Shown: positions 12,700 to 28,229 of the stretch, piece by piece
How the letters are laid out: every line of letters begins with the position of its first letter
How positions within the stretch are numbered: the stretch's first letter is position 1
Origin: Mansonella perstans
Lineage: Eukaryota; Nematoda; Chromadorea; Rhabditida; Onchocercidae
Direction: 5' to 3'
Assembly: GCA_037074765.1 (NCBI GenBank)
Contig: JBAMDO010000196.1
Location: 1 to 64,000, forward strand
Length of the DNA: 64,000 bases
Notes under the pieces: model-generated
The model's input: the letters and a program-made list of their open reading frames with translations, nothing else
What the model was told of the DNA's origin: nothing
Databases searched by the model: none
Program-made: the position numbers and the translations under genes

Positions 12700-14900
12700 C
12701 ATGAAATTTATTGAAAAAAGACCGCACATTTTTTAAAAGTAACACTTTTCATAAAATTCTTTGAATCTTAATATGGGACTAGTGTTAATACTATATTCTT
12801 TCATGTATACTTCGTATATAAGGCAGATGTTGTGTAAAATCACTTACGTATCAAGCACAGGATTCCTCATTTTATGTCAATTTTCATCATTGATTTCAGA
12901 ACCATTCATCCTTTACAAATTTTATCAAAAATTTGAAGGAACTTCTAGAATCAGCAGCTCTTTCACTTTGTTCTTTTATCTAAACAGTTTAGTCCACTAA
13001 TTGCATTTCAAGAATCTTTATGAAAATTACGTTAATTGAAACAAAGAGTTATGTCAGCGAAATTTGTCACTGTCTCACTTCATAATAATTGCAGGAATTG
13101 TGATACAGGATGTCTTGTCACGCGAAGACGTTTTGGATTAAGTCAGTGAGGTCTTGTCTTTTAAATATCAAATTATTGTTAATATAGTATTAGTGACAGC
13201 GAGTGAAATGGAATTCGTTTCGCAATTTTTAATTGGTTCAGTTTAGCAAAGAAAAAAAAAAAAACTCCAAGCGGACTTAGTAATATCGTCAATAATTTAC
13301 ATATAACCTAGATTTCTTGGTTTGAAAGAATCCCTGCTCATTCTAAAGGCTGCCTGCAGTCTATTAATTTTTGCTTTAATTGATTTCAGCAGTTTTAGTT
13401 TATTCGGAAGTATCTCAGATAAGGAGTTTTGAGTTAAAAGTTATATTTTATCACCTGTTTCATTTCTGTCTTATAAGGTAGTGCGTGTATACTAGAAGCA
13501 ATTTTCAACATGTACTGTTGCTCCGATGCTTCGAAATGATCACAATACTTGTGGTGTGTCAAATTGTATAGCAAGTTAATTCTTATGCCAGTCACTATTT
13601 AATGTCTCAACGATTTCAGGATGCTCGGTTTCATTTCGGTTTTATCCGGCGGTTTGATGTCATGAAGTGCCTTTCATTTATGGTAAAAACAGAGCAGAAA
13701 ACATTTCCTGACACTTGAACTTCGGAATTTCACTTGAAACCAGTTTAGCATAATAGCATTTTTAGTGTTTTTCACATTTCCAGCAGCTTTAAATTTGGTC
13801 ATTATGAAAAATCATGCATTTTATTTTTCTGGAAATTTTGATTAGCAAGGAATCATTCTAGCGAAACAAGACTATACATTTTCGAGTTAGTTGCGTTTTG
13901 GTTAAAATATGGAAAACCACTATTACGAACGGTTGTTACACACAACGTTTGTCACATACGAACAGTTGTCACATATTTTGAACTTCTCAAAATTCGCCGA
14001 AAATTTTCTCTTATTGTGTTTTTTTGTTGCTTATTTACAAGACGATATAATTTCTTTTGAAGTTATAAGATTGGAAAAATTGCATTTTTATTATGTTTTG
14101 AATTTGTTATTGTCCGTTCACGGATGTTAAACGTCTTCTATTTCGATTTTTTATAAAAGAACTTCCTATTTATAATCTTCAGTTGTGTTTCTGAATTTGC
14201 TTGCAAAATTTATAAAGCCTCGTTAGTTATTATTGCTGTTACTGATTCCATTGATGAAAAGATTTTATTGACAAAATTTTGAAAATGGGATGTTTGGCTT
14301 TTTGTTAATAGTGGAGTCCGGAACGGACCTATTTTAGATATAGCTTTTATTTCCCACTAGGAAAAAGTAATTTCTTTTCAAAACTGTAAATTGTCGCAGA
14401 AATCTGCTGATACCTGGAGGAATTGTATCAACCACTATTCAGGCTTCATGCACTGCATTCGTAACATATGAGTATGTAAGCATCCAGCCTATATAAACGC
14501 ATTCAGCTTGTATTTTTGAAACTAAATCATGCAATACGTTTGAAAAACTTCCTTACGAATTAATCTGTTATAAAATTTCAGATCTTAAACGCTTTCATTT
14601 GTCACAATGTTCGGTGACTGTAACCAGTCATGTGTCCAGTTAATAAAATATGAGCGATCTGATTTAGGAATTTCGTCATGCAAATTATCAAATTGTTTAC
14701 TAGCATTAAGTAATAAAGAGTTTTTGATGGCCTTATAACATTTATGGCTTAGTTTTATAGCTATGAAATAAAAAAGAAATATATGCTATCACCTATCTTC
14801 ATAAAACAATGGACATCAAGATCTGTTTCACAAATAAGTATAATTGCCGTACTACAGTTAGCTCTTCTGGTTATGCTACGATAGTTATTGTTTTTTATGT
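12700..14900. other. gene-free intergenic stretch
   Basis: Nothing convincing was seen on either strand between the last coding-like fragment and the 3' end of the syntrophin gene. Confidence 0.5.
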
Positions 14901-14908
14901 GTGCAAAA

Positions 14909-17900
14909 TCACATAAGAGGGATAGTTTTAAGATAATCCGGGTCCATTCCGATAACTTTGGTCACATAAAACGCATGCATTGTATACACAATGAACAGAA
15001 GTTCGTCGCTATCAATATCCTGAAAAAAAAAAAGCTGTACGGATGAAGGACTACATCACATTCATATTAAATTGCATTGATGATCGATAAAAATCAAATT
15101 GCCGTAAAATTTGAATCCTGTTCTTTGCCTATATGGTTATTTAGTTTATCACTTATGCATATGCCATACCACATGTCAAGTGGTTACAACAACTTCCATG
15201 GCCAATATCATCCTTTTATCTCTTGAACTATATATTGCTCTCGGAACTCCAATATTTCTTACTTTAATTTCTAAGTTGTTGCTAGATGAGCTTCGTGCAT
15301 CTCGAAAAATAAGTCTCAATCGTATTTTTCCGTCATCAGATGATGATTCCAAGTCACAGAAGCGGTACTGCCACGAATAACGCTATAATTTGTGCAAGCA
15401 TATAATTTAATGAAAAAAGTTTTCTGTATATTTATTGCAAGTTTCTTCTTTAGATCCTTTACTTAATTATAACTTTACTTTTTGAGAAACATAACATACC
15501 TTTGTAGGAATATCATATAAGCTTATACCCTGTTTAAAATCAATCACCAAACCACTTGGTCGCCCTTGATAGCTGCATGCAAATGTGCGTGTCTGCAAAT
15601 TAATAATATGATATTCATTGGCTAATTAATTTCAAACAAATTAGCATAAGCATTAAAAAATCGTAAAAATTAAACGCGAACGGGAAATAAGAAAAGGTGA
15701 AATTCAGACAAGTAAATGGACAAGATAATATCTGTGAAACAGATGAATGGGATAAGCAATGAAACGAATGGAAATAAATTCGGAAAAGCAAAAGTAAATA
15801 CCTGGAAACTGTTGACAGTATTGTGCAGACAACGGTGATAAGCTATGTCGAACTGATTGAACTGATGATAATTTTCAACTGACATGTAATGTTTCAAGCC
15901 ATTCGTCGATGTTTCAATCCAAAAGCAATAATCACGTTTGTCTAAAGACGGTTTCTCTCGATCTACCACTTTGAATGCTGTATCGTAAATTTTATACAGC
16001 GATAAGCATCTATTCAGATCATCCGAATTCAGCTGCAAATCATTCAGTTTTATGATTTAGATGATGCCAGCTGTTCAAAATGGCATTTATGAAGTGATCA
16101 AACTCTAAAAATAAACTTAAAAAATTCTTGAAGTTCAACATACTGGTGGAGATTCGAAAATACAAAGTTCGCCACCCTTCAAAATAATGAATCGAGGTTC
16201 CCAACGTTGACGTGGATCTTTGAAATGTTCTTCCGGTAATCGTTCGCTTACCCAACCAATATATGTAATCTGAAAATGCTATCCTCAGTTTTGTTTTTTT
16301 TTCAACTTTCACTTAATATAGCTCCATAAAAAAAATTGTGAAGTGATAATCCTTCACAGTTACAACTTTCCCTTTTATATTTTTATTTAATGAAACCCCT
16401 TCGCTTTCTTGAATGTCTAAATTCTTCTCAATCACTTTGACTCAAGAACTTGACTTCAGCTGCAGCAAGGTATCATTCCACACTGTCACTCATAAAACTA
16501 ACTACCTGTTTCTTGATGCGCTGCTTTTCTTAGTGCCAAACCTGTTCATTTTTATGCAAATATTTATTTGACAGTTTGATGGACTTGTAATTGAGTGATG
16601 TGATACGGTTCTCAATGTGTTTGAACCACTGTTCCATTGTATTTTTATCTTCGCAATGTACAATACCTGTCGATGAGCCATCCACCGCACGGACTTCGAA
16701 TGCATTATTTCTGGAAGTTCAGGCATTCAGACGAAGTTCAGAAATTATACTGATTGCAAGACTTGGAAATAAAATTCCTTCAAAATTTAAGAAAAATGAT
16801 ATTAGAGCAGTTATGTTAAATAGCGACGGTTTTATCTTAAAATGATTGAACAACAATTGAGGATGATATTCTGTTGAATGAAAATACTTCAAATTAAAAG
16901 ACTGATTTGATATTGACACTGATACTGATAAGAGGTATCTTGAAGATTATTACGTCTACCACTTATAATAGAGAAAAAGAGAAAAAAAATATTGCTATAA
17001 TAAACGATTTTACTTCTTGATTTCACAATCATATAACATTTAACATTTTTAAATTTACTCAAACGATTCATATGAATCGAGCAGTACTTGGACTTAATAC
17101 GATGAGATTGAACTTTATTTTATTTCCTAATCACATAGGTCACATTTAAATATACCTTAATTTATCAGTCCCCCATAAGTAACGCGTGATAAACGCCATC
17201 GGTAGTGGAATCTTGGCCATCGTTTTCCACTCATCTGATGAGTCATCAGCTGTACCTCGAACGGCGGAACTTCGCGTACTAATTATTTCACCGGTAGGAA
17301 CCGATGACTGTGATTTTAATGAGCTCTAAATTTGATTTTGGTATTTTTGTTTTTATTTAAAAAATTTCATTCTAAAAAGCTGAATTATAGAACCTTCCAA
17401 ATATTCGGTTCATAGAGACGTTCAAGTGCGCTTCCTGTGTGCGATTTGAGCGAATCTGCTGGCCTAAAGTAATTTATCAGGTTAGTGAGGCTTCTTTCAT
17501 TAAACGAAACTGATTAAATCAAATATTCCAAAAGATGGTCGAAGTGCCAAGAACAATTCTATCGTTGATAGTTATTTCAACATATCACATCAGTTTCATA
17601 ATTTTTCTATTTAATTACAAAATTATAAAAAGCGTTGCGAAATCCGTCACCTCTTTAGAGGTATTGATGGACCACTACCATAGTAAGAATAAAAAATCGC
17701 CCTATTCCTAACCTTCATAGCTTTTACAAATCACATCTGAAATTGGTGATCTATTTTTTCTCAGCTTTCATGGTCCATTAAGACTAAGATCAAATAGTTT
17801 AATGAGCATTTTATAAAATACTTAATTTTAAACTGAAATCTTACTTTAGATAAGGAGCAATTTGTAAATAATGTCTAACACTAAGTGTTATTTCATCTCC

Positions 17901-20126
17901 AGTGTTCTTCAAGATTTGAACAATTTCATCGTGAGTTTTACCATCTGTCGATTGCCCATTTATTTCAACGATCACATCACCAACAAATAACTGACCACAC
18001 TCTTCCGCTGTAATGATAAAATACTATTAATAATTCATAGTGATATAGCTTCATGGCATTGTTTTGAAATCATATCACTGCTTCAATTAGATCGCCGACT
18101 GACTATCCTTAAGTTGAACGATGCAAGATTGTAACCATAGAAGAATTGCAATAAAAACAATTGTAGAAGAAAATCCAAAAATTTAAATTTAAATTTTAGA
18201 AATTCAAAGTGTTTTTAAAGCAGAACGAACAATAGAAAACAAATGATTGTCAAATGAAAAAAAAACAAATGAAACAAATAACTGTACATACCAGGTGTAT
18301 TTTGGAAAATCTTTGAAATAACAACTGGAACTTGATGATTGCCATCGCTACCGCCCTGAAAAATAATCTCGCTTGGTTGGATAGTCAAAAAGTTTTTATT
18401 TTTACTTTAACTAACTTACTTTGATTGATAGTCCCAAACCACTATCGCTTTTCTTACGCAGCTTGACACATCGTATGCTAGTATCAACTTCCATTATCAA
18501 GTCTTTCGTTTCATCAAAACCACCGCTTTCGGCAGTTATTTGGATGACAAGAACATCTGCAATTCAAAAAAAAAAAAAAACGAGCTGTTTTGGTTTTATT
18601 GAAGTTGCAATTTATTTGATTTGAAACAAATTAAATAATCCACGAGGGTCAAAAAAATTCCGAAGAACATTTTGATTCTAACTCTCCGGAATGTTGCTGA
18701 AATGAATTAATCAGACATTGGTTAGAAAATTTTCCCACTGCTTTTTCTTAGCAATAATTTTATTGCAATCGTTGTAACCTTTTGTGAGCTCCAATCGCAC
18801 CGGTCGTCCGCGACCTTTACCGTCGCTGAGCAGTACCATTCCATGATGAACCTACAAAACTATCATTCCACATTTGAATTCGATCTTCAATTTATCTGTG
18901 CAATGTACATACAACAAACTTACAACATCGAAGTTTCTTCCACGATTTTTCATTGTAATTTTCACTTTCCTGCCAATCGGAATTGACTGTGAAAAATTGC
19001 GGAGGAAGCAAGAAAATCTAAAATTAAAGGTAATTTTGACAAAAAATGGTTCATGCTAAAATAAAAAGATGAAATCCTTGAATGATATCTAAAAATCGGA
19101 AATCAAATTCCAAATTACTCAAGTAAGCAATTGCAATCTTGTAATGCTTGAAACTTTTAAGGTAAATTTAATATGCAGCTAAGTTTCCATTTGTGTACGA
19201 AATAGTTGGAAGGCTATAAATCTTACATAACCTTCAGAAGACTTATTTGACGGTATGCAAATACATTTCTTGTACGTTTATTCTACTGCTATCTACCGAA
19301 GAGGAAAAAAAGTCCGAGAGAGCTCGACGAACCACGTTTCGTTGTTTGCAAAGCGAAAAAAGGATTATTTGGCCTAAGAAACCTTAAACCAAGCAAAATG
19401 GTACTCAAAAAACCATTGGAAATGCAACTCATCGATACCGGAAAATCATCAACGCTAAGTTCATAAAAGTTTAAAGAAATTATACAGCTGTAAAGCAACA
19501 TATAAATACGTGCGTGTAGAGTAAGGAGCATAGAGACTTAGTAAACTTAGTAGCTACACACAGCTGTTCCAACTGCTCTAGGTTCATCGAATAAAATTTT
19601 ATCATCTATCAAACTTTCGTTCTATAGATCTTCATCATTCACTTAGAAAGATTAACATATTCAATCTATGCTGGCTTGTTTTGATCAATTGCGCTAGGAC
19701 TCTTTCACTGATTGTTTATTGCACTAATATATCATAAATTAATTATCGGGTAATTTGTATGGTTGACAATGAGGACACTTTTAAAATTTAGATTTGTTTG
19801 ATTTTTTTGCAAAATTTCATTTGAATTCAATGTGAGCTGGTAATAGTGTATCGTTTGAATTATTTTCTGTATATTTTTTCTCCAATTGACTTTCATTTTG
19901 GTAGTGACAGAAGATCCTTTTGCATCAGCACCTAGTCCTTTTCCATCTGTGGTTGGTGTGTTTGTATCCAGAGCTGCACAGGTGGTAGAGGTGCATTCAC
20001 TTTCGCTGTATTTGTCGCTTGCAGAACACCACCGGTAGGTACACTAATGGGAGGTACGTTACCTGTTTGTGGTGTACTTACAGTCGGTGGGGCTATAGTT
20101 CCATCATTTTTGAGGAAGTAAACCAT
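14909..20126 (-). CDS. stn-2: gamma-syntrophin-like adaptor protein (PDZ + PH)
   Basis: Membrane-cytoskeleton adaptor of the dystrophin-associated complex. Fourteen exons join without phase conflict: 20126-20082, 18986-18924, 18851-18779, 18556-18420, 18355-18292, 18007-17845, 17463-17394, 17325-17156, 16710-16542, 16269-16144, 16032-15802, 15592-15500, 15382-15263, 15019-14909, giving 544 residues. Exons 4-6 hold a PDZ domain (carboxylate loop SGLGLSIKGGSDG, then FVGDVIVEINGQ). After it comes PYLKPAD, like the APAFLKLP of vertebrate gamma-syntrophins, then PH-like segments (GTDKLRNNAFEVRAVDG; WKHIEN-type helix) and the syntrophin-unique C-terminus (SSSDDGKIRLRLIF, then MHAFYVTKV). The order and linkers favour the gamma class (C. 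elegans stn-2) over alpha/beta (stn-1). The ATG at 20126 has an in-frame stop upstream and a TTTCAG acceptor at 20190, consistent with trans-splicing. An alternative first exon may exist at 22117-22239. Confidence 0.88.
19251..19466 (+). other. open frame nested in syntrophin intron 1, antisense
   Basis: A plus-strand frame stays open for 71 codons inside the 1.1-kb first intron of the syntrophin gene. It is very basic (contains PKRKKSPRELDEPRFVVC and KKGLFGLRNLKPSKM) and less AT-rich than the surrounding intron. It has no ATG until codon 48 and no obvious splice sites. The opposite strand is also open for 80 codons. It could be a nested gene exon, a relic, or chance. Confidence 0.2.
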
Positions 20127-20199
20127 AACACGATGTACACCTTTGAACTTCGATTACCGTTTCCAAACTTGCCGAGCGATTTTTCCCACCTGAAAGTAA

Positions 20200-22100
20200 A
20201 ATAGTGCAGCATTCAGATTTATTTGTCAACAAAATAATGCTTCAATCTTCAATCTTCAATGTTTCCAAATTCACATATTCCTATTTAACTTCACTTATCA
20301 CATTGACCATGCAAAGAACAGTATTATTCACAAATTGAATAAAATAATCCTAATAATAAAGAGAAATTTTATTGCCGATATGATGATTATAACAAGATTC
20401 AATAGATATTTGAAACCCTTCGCGATCTAATTAAAAAATATTGAAGTAGAAAAGTTGAAACTTGGCTTTCTTTTTTTTTTATGGGTTTGACACTTAATAT
20501 TAATGCGTTACAAATTCAGAAACAAATGATGCGCCGTAGCTTTATCCAGTTTGCACTAGACGTTGTAACGGAATGCATAGGGAGACAGAGAGCATATTTC
20601 TCGAAAACATTATGCATGCAAGAAGAGCATGCATAATCAGTTCCGTTATTTTTTCTCAGCAATAACTTTATCATTATCTACCAAAGTTTCTAAACATATC
20701 ATCTAATCGGATCTGATTTGCACCATGTCAACTGATAATATGTTAAAGAAGAAGGTAGTTAAGTGTGACGCTAACATACATCATCACAGTGATAAGTGAA
20801 ATGAGCCTTGAAACGATTACAGATGTGAAGCCCAATAATGATTGTCCTGTTGACTGTGGGTCATAAGTAATTGAAAAAGGCATTATGGATTGATTAAAAG
20901 CGTACTTCAGCATTGATAATGTTACTTCAAATATCAATGTTGAAGTATGAGATCCATGCAAGATTGCTGTGATGAGTTTTGCCAACCCATAGTTCTTTTA
21001 ATGTAATTGCCTCAACCGTCCCTAGTTTTTTTTTTTAATTTCTTATATCCCATCAGTTAATCCAGTATTATCGATTATTTAAAACTAATGTCAAGACTTT
21101 CCGGATGTGAACGAGGTACAAAATGACTCTCGATAGAATATATACTATCAAGAGCATATCAAACGACAAATTTCACGAAATAAGAGATCCTAAATGCATC
21201 TAAGTTTTTCAACTGAGAAAAAAAAAATCGCAGAAAAGGAAAAAAATGTGATTCCGGATTCTTTCACCAAAAGTCTCTGAAAAGGTTCACCAGCGCTTTT
21301 AGTACTGACAAACCTCCTTACTTTTCATGTGATAAAAATGCAAAATAATGCCTTCCACTATCAGGCACCGTTTTTGATTTGGGGTCGTAGCTTCTGCATC
21401 ACAAAATCCAAGCGGTGGACGTGCTCAAAAAATATCATTCGATGTGCATTTCAATCAAGGATTGGGACAAACAAAAGTTAGGCAACAAACAAATACTTAG
21501 AAGAAAAAGTACTATTTGTTTTTTTAGAAACTATCAAATCAATTGGCACTGTTTATTTCTTTACCCATCTCCTTAGAAAAATCTAATTCTGCGGGTCAAA
21601 AAAACCTTAAATTTTCGCCTCTCTTTTGTTGGATTAGTGTCAATTTACTTCAATTTGGCACGGTTCTTCCGTCAATTATCGCTCCTAAACTCCAGTCTTG
21701 GATTGGTAAAAATAAAAACCGACGGCTTGACCACGCTATATGCAGTCAACAGTATATTTCCACCAGGTGGTGTCGGAACAACCGAATACCGGAAAATTTA
21801 ATTGAAACAATTGTGTTAAGTGTCGACAACAGCGAGAATATTTCCAGACAAAAGATTCTCAAACGAAGGTTGTTTCATTATGTGCATGAAGTGGTGATTC
21901 ATTTATCCTCTTTTTCATTGTGGACCATGTTTTAAGATTCTCTGTTTAATGATTATGCTTAGTGTATTCACAGCGACGACTGGTTTTGCTTTTCTTAGTA
22001 TCCATCTTTTTCATTATATTAATAATTTTACGATTAAATTTGCGTAACTAATGCGTTGTTGTAATTGTTATGTAACTTTCTCGTTATCAAATTTTTCTAA
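20200..22100. other. upstream region of syntrophin; no firm gene
   Basis: Several short frames are present, for example plus 20526-20636 (36 codons, basic), minus 20743-20985 (hydrophobic) and plus 21543-21935 (130 codons), but none has a supported start, splice context or recognised family. If the candidate exon at 22117-22239 is real, this is part of a 2-kb syntrophin intron. Confidence 0.45.
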
Positions 22101-22105
22101 TAAAA

Positions 22106-22127
22106 GGTTTAATTACCCAAGTTTGAG
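22106..22127 (+). other. exact SL1 spliced-leader sequence in genomic DNA
   Basis: All 22 bases match the conserved nematode SL1 leader (starts GGTTTAATTACCC, ends GTTTGAG). In a functional SL RNA gene the leader is followed at once by a GT splice donor; here the next bases are ATTCGATTG. This is therefore not an intact SL RNA gene. It looks like a leader copied into the genome, as expected from reverse transcription of a trans-spliced mRNA. Read on the minus strand it overlaps the end of a candidate exon and the donor behind it. Confidence 0.85.
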
Positions 22128-22239
22128 ATTCGATTGTGCCACGACAAAACTTTCCCGACAGGTGAAACGTATCAGCCAGTGCTAAAGTTGGAGTTGAAGT
22201 TGGAGTTAAACTTCCTGCTGGCAGAGTGGCGGCAATCAT
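22117..22239 (-). CDS. candidate alternative first exon of syntrophin
   Basis: On the minus strand an ATG opens 41 codons with a Pro/Thr-rich start (LTPTSTPTLALADTF) and a mixed tail ending TIESQTW at a donor TGG|GTAATT in phase 0. It lies upstream of the syntrophin start in the same orientation, and phase 0 would join directly to syntrophin exon 2, replacing the 15 codons of exon 1. GC content is clearly above the flanks. The donor and last codons fall within the antisense of the SL1 copy, which makes the reading uncertain: the segment could instead be the body of a retrocopied transcript. Confidence 0.35.
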
Positions 22240-22748
22240 TATTTATCATACATTATGTCATTTGAACCTATAAAATTTCAATAATGAAGAAAATACCTTT
22301 TCATTAGGTCATAATAGAAGCTATGATTTTTGAAGACATCCAAGAGATAACTTCTTGAAGAATCTGAAATCTCTGGACATGCTTAAATTTAATTCTGAGG
22401 TGGTTTCAGTTCTAAATATCTCTGAAATACAGCTTACTTTTGAATTCCAATAAGAATATCAAGGTGAGGCACAAAGGCAAACTTTAATTAAACTGACCTT
22501 GCACAAATTCGATAACTCTAGAATGTCCTGACGCTTCACCGATCCATCATGTTTTAAGAATTAGTTTGAAGCACTTTCAAAATGTCTTTAATTTTTTTTT
22601 TTGCAACATATCAGAGTTTCGACAAATTAGTCATGTAAATTGATGCGTCTGTATTAGAAAGTAAGTATATCAGCCAATAAGATTATTTTGATTTTTTTCC
22701 AAACTAATATTTTGCCAAGCCTCAACTGCAATATAGCAAGTTGATGTT

Positions 22749-22778
22749 GTAGCCATGGTGATTAATTTCCATAGTGTC
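22749..22778 (+). promoter_or_regulatory. X-box-like RFX/DAF-19 sites upstream of IFT22
   Basis: GTAGCCATGGTGAT (22749-22762) matches the X-box consensus GTHNYYATRRNAAC at 12 of 14 positions, and ATTTCCATAGTGTC (22765-22778) at 11 of 14. They lie within 41 bp of the IFT22 start codon. In C. elegans, RFX factor DAF-19 drives intraflagellar transport genes through X-boxes close to the start. The match is imperfect in the right half-site, so this is a candidate. Confidence 0.45.
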
Positions 22779-22789
22779 AAGTAAGAACG

Positions 22790-24480
22790 ATGGCAGCAAT
22801 CGCTCCTTTGAAGATTAAAATTCTTATTCTCGGACCGCTTCAGGTGAGATTCTTATTCTCGGGTCACTTCATTTTCTTCTCGACCGAATTTAAACCATTA
22901 TCCTTTCAATTTGTTAGTTACATTGTTTGGTACATGCAGTTTTCTTACGCTGAAATCCTATGTCTAAAAATTCTTTTGAAACAAGCTTTTGACGCTTACA
23001 ATTTTTGACCTTTTTAAGTGTTTTTTGTCGATTGGGTACTGGAAAATTTGAGTAGTTGTTTGATCAACGAAATTTAAGTTTGATAAAGTCTCTTTGTTTT
23101 TTGCAGTGCAGCTATTTCAAACATTTCACTATTAGACTCTTTGTTGAAACAGCAATATAAATATTTTGATCTTCTAGTCAATTTTTATCAATTTTCCCAC
23201 TAAAACTCATTTTGTCTTCTCTGAATAATTCTTAATATTTTATTAATTCAAAGTTCTGAGGTTTGTAATGTATAATAAACGCATTGTTTGCCTCTTTTCC
23301 TAATTATATTAAGAAGTAGAGTGGAAAAACGATAATATCGAATTACTTGGCGGATTCAAGTGATACAAGCATATCGAATATATACCGACCAACCCGAGGT
23401 AAAGATGTAATTTGCTCATTCTTATTTTGTGCAATAGGGGTTATTTTTTTGTCGATACAAAGTTTTTAACTTTAAATAAGATTTACTTTGAAGTCTTTTT
23501 CTAAAATTCTTTTTGATGCCTTGTTTGTTTGGCAGATTGCATATAGCTTTTACTCTTAGTAATCAAATATAGTCCGTTGCTTAACAATTCTTTGACATAA
23601 ATGAAAATATAATAATATTGAGGTGTACGAATTGTTGAATTCGAAAGTAATGACCTGGAACTTAATGGAGAACGAGTGGAGGCAGAGATAGAACTTTGGG
23701 ACTGCAGTGGTGACAAACGATATCAACGATGCTGGCCTGCCATCAGACACAATACTCATGGCGTTATATTGGTATGTAGGCCTGACCAAGATGAAGGATC
23801 TGCACTTTTACCTTGGTATCAATTACCATATTTTAATTCATATTGTAATTTAAAAAAGCAAAAATGATCATTTTGCTTAGATGTGATCTATAATGTCGGC
23901 AACTCTTGCGGTTGATTGGTCATTCCCCAATGATTAACTGTGACAAGAATAAGCTACCAAGTGAAATATCGAGCCATTGTTATGAATGTATCTTTCTCAA
24001 GATTGATGTATCATAAATACTTCTTTGTTCATTTTAAACTAATAGCTCTAGGATTTGAAATAGCAATAGTAATGGACTTAGTTTCGGAGCGATGTGATAT
24101 GAAGGATACAGTATCGGAAAAGGACAACATTAATATAATAAATAGATTTCTGTAAAGGTGTCAAACAATTCCTTAAATATTTGATGTTATGAATCGATAA
24201 GACCATCAGTTTATTAGTATTGATGCTAAGGTACGAAGAATTTGTGCAGCGTGGAAATATTGATCTATCACTCGTTCTTGTCCTGCTGCATACAACCGGT
24301 GGGCCGTCCAGCCAAACAGTGTCCAGTAGTTCAGTCATCACTGGATTTTCTCTCCTACCTCAGATGAGCGGTCTTCGAGTTGTTCCACTGAATATCGATC
24401 GCGACGGTGATAATCTTCGATTGGAATTCAATGGTTTTTTGTGCCGAGTCATTTCAAGTGTAAAATATCGAAGAATTTAA
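22790..24480 (+). CDS. ifta-2: IFT22/RABL5 small GTPase-like IFT-B subunit
   Basis: Component of the intraflagellar transport B complex in cilia, a Rab-like GTPase. Four exons: 22790-22843, 23320-23398, 23623-23815, 24231-24480; 191 residues (human IFT22 is 185). Exon 1 gives a beta strand ending GPLQ, which joins to SGKT to complete the P-loop GPLQSGKT. Then come YRPTRGVRIVEFE, the family-typical LWDCSGD in place of the DxxG motif, and CWPAIRHNTHGVILV. Exon 3 must end at 23815 (CCT TG|GTATCA), which restores LPWYEEFVQ, equivalent to the WYSCFVQ of vertebrate RABL5. The usual NKxD guanine motif is not apparent, as in the family. The TAA stop overlaps an AATAAA signal (24479-24484). The gene is tail-to-tail with the Rab gene at 24864. 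Confidence 0.93.
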
Positions 24481-24863
24481 TAAACTAATAACGTCAACTA
24501 CTTGTTAATAATTTATTAAGTCACAATCGAACTGATGATAATACTAGAATCAAATGTGAGTAATACTACAAAGTTTCTTGTGGTATTCAGAGAAAACATC
24601 GTTTAAGCCTTACTAATAGGATTTTTTTCAGTTCTAATTTCATAACACTGTTGATTTAGCTTTCATAAAATTAGTATGCGTTGGTTGCATGGTGTTTGGC
24701 GATGTTACTGAAATCTTTTGATTTGATTTGAAATTTTTGTGTGAAATTAGTCTAATTTGATCGAAACGAGAAAGTGGGAGAAAAGAAGATGAAGGAACCT
24801 ATAAAAATTTATTATCGCTTGATACATACACTCACAATTTAATATTATTAAACTGTTGAATAA

Positions 24864-28215
<3,352 letters not shown>

Positions 28216-28229
28216 ATCATCCTACCACT

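Noticed and set aside
15111..15380. Plus-strand ORFs over the syntrophin, TGDS, mig-2 and let-92 exons
   Set aside because: Shadows of the true exons on the opposite strand or in other frames.
21543..21935. 130-codon plus-strand ORF
   Set aside because: No recognised family, no splice context, ordinary AT-rich composition; most likely chance.
22106..22240. Functional SL1 RNA gene
   Set aside because: The leader is not followed by a GT donor, and no Sm-site or SL RNA body is visible.
23676..23867. Reading exon 3 of IFT22 as ending at TTG|GTATGT (23771)
   Set aside because: Stopping there loses the conserved LPWY segment and breaks phase with exon 4; the donor at 23815 restores both.
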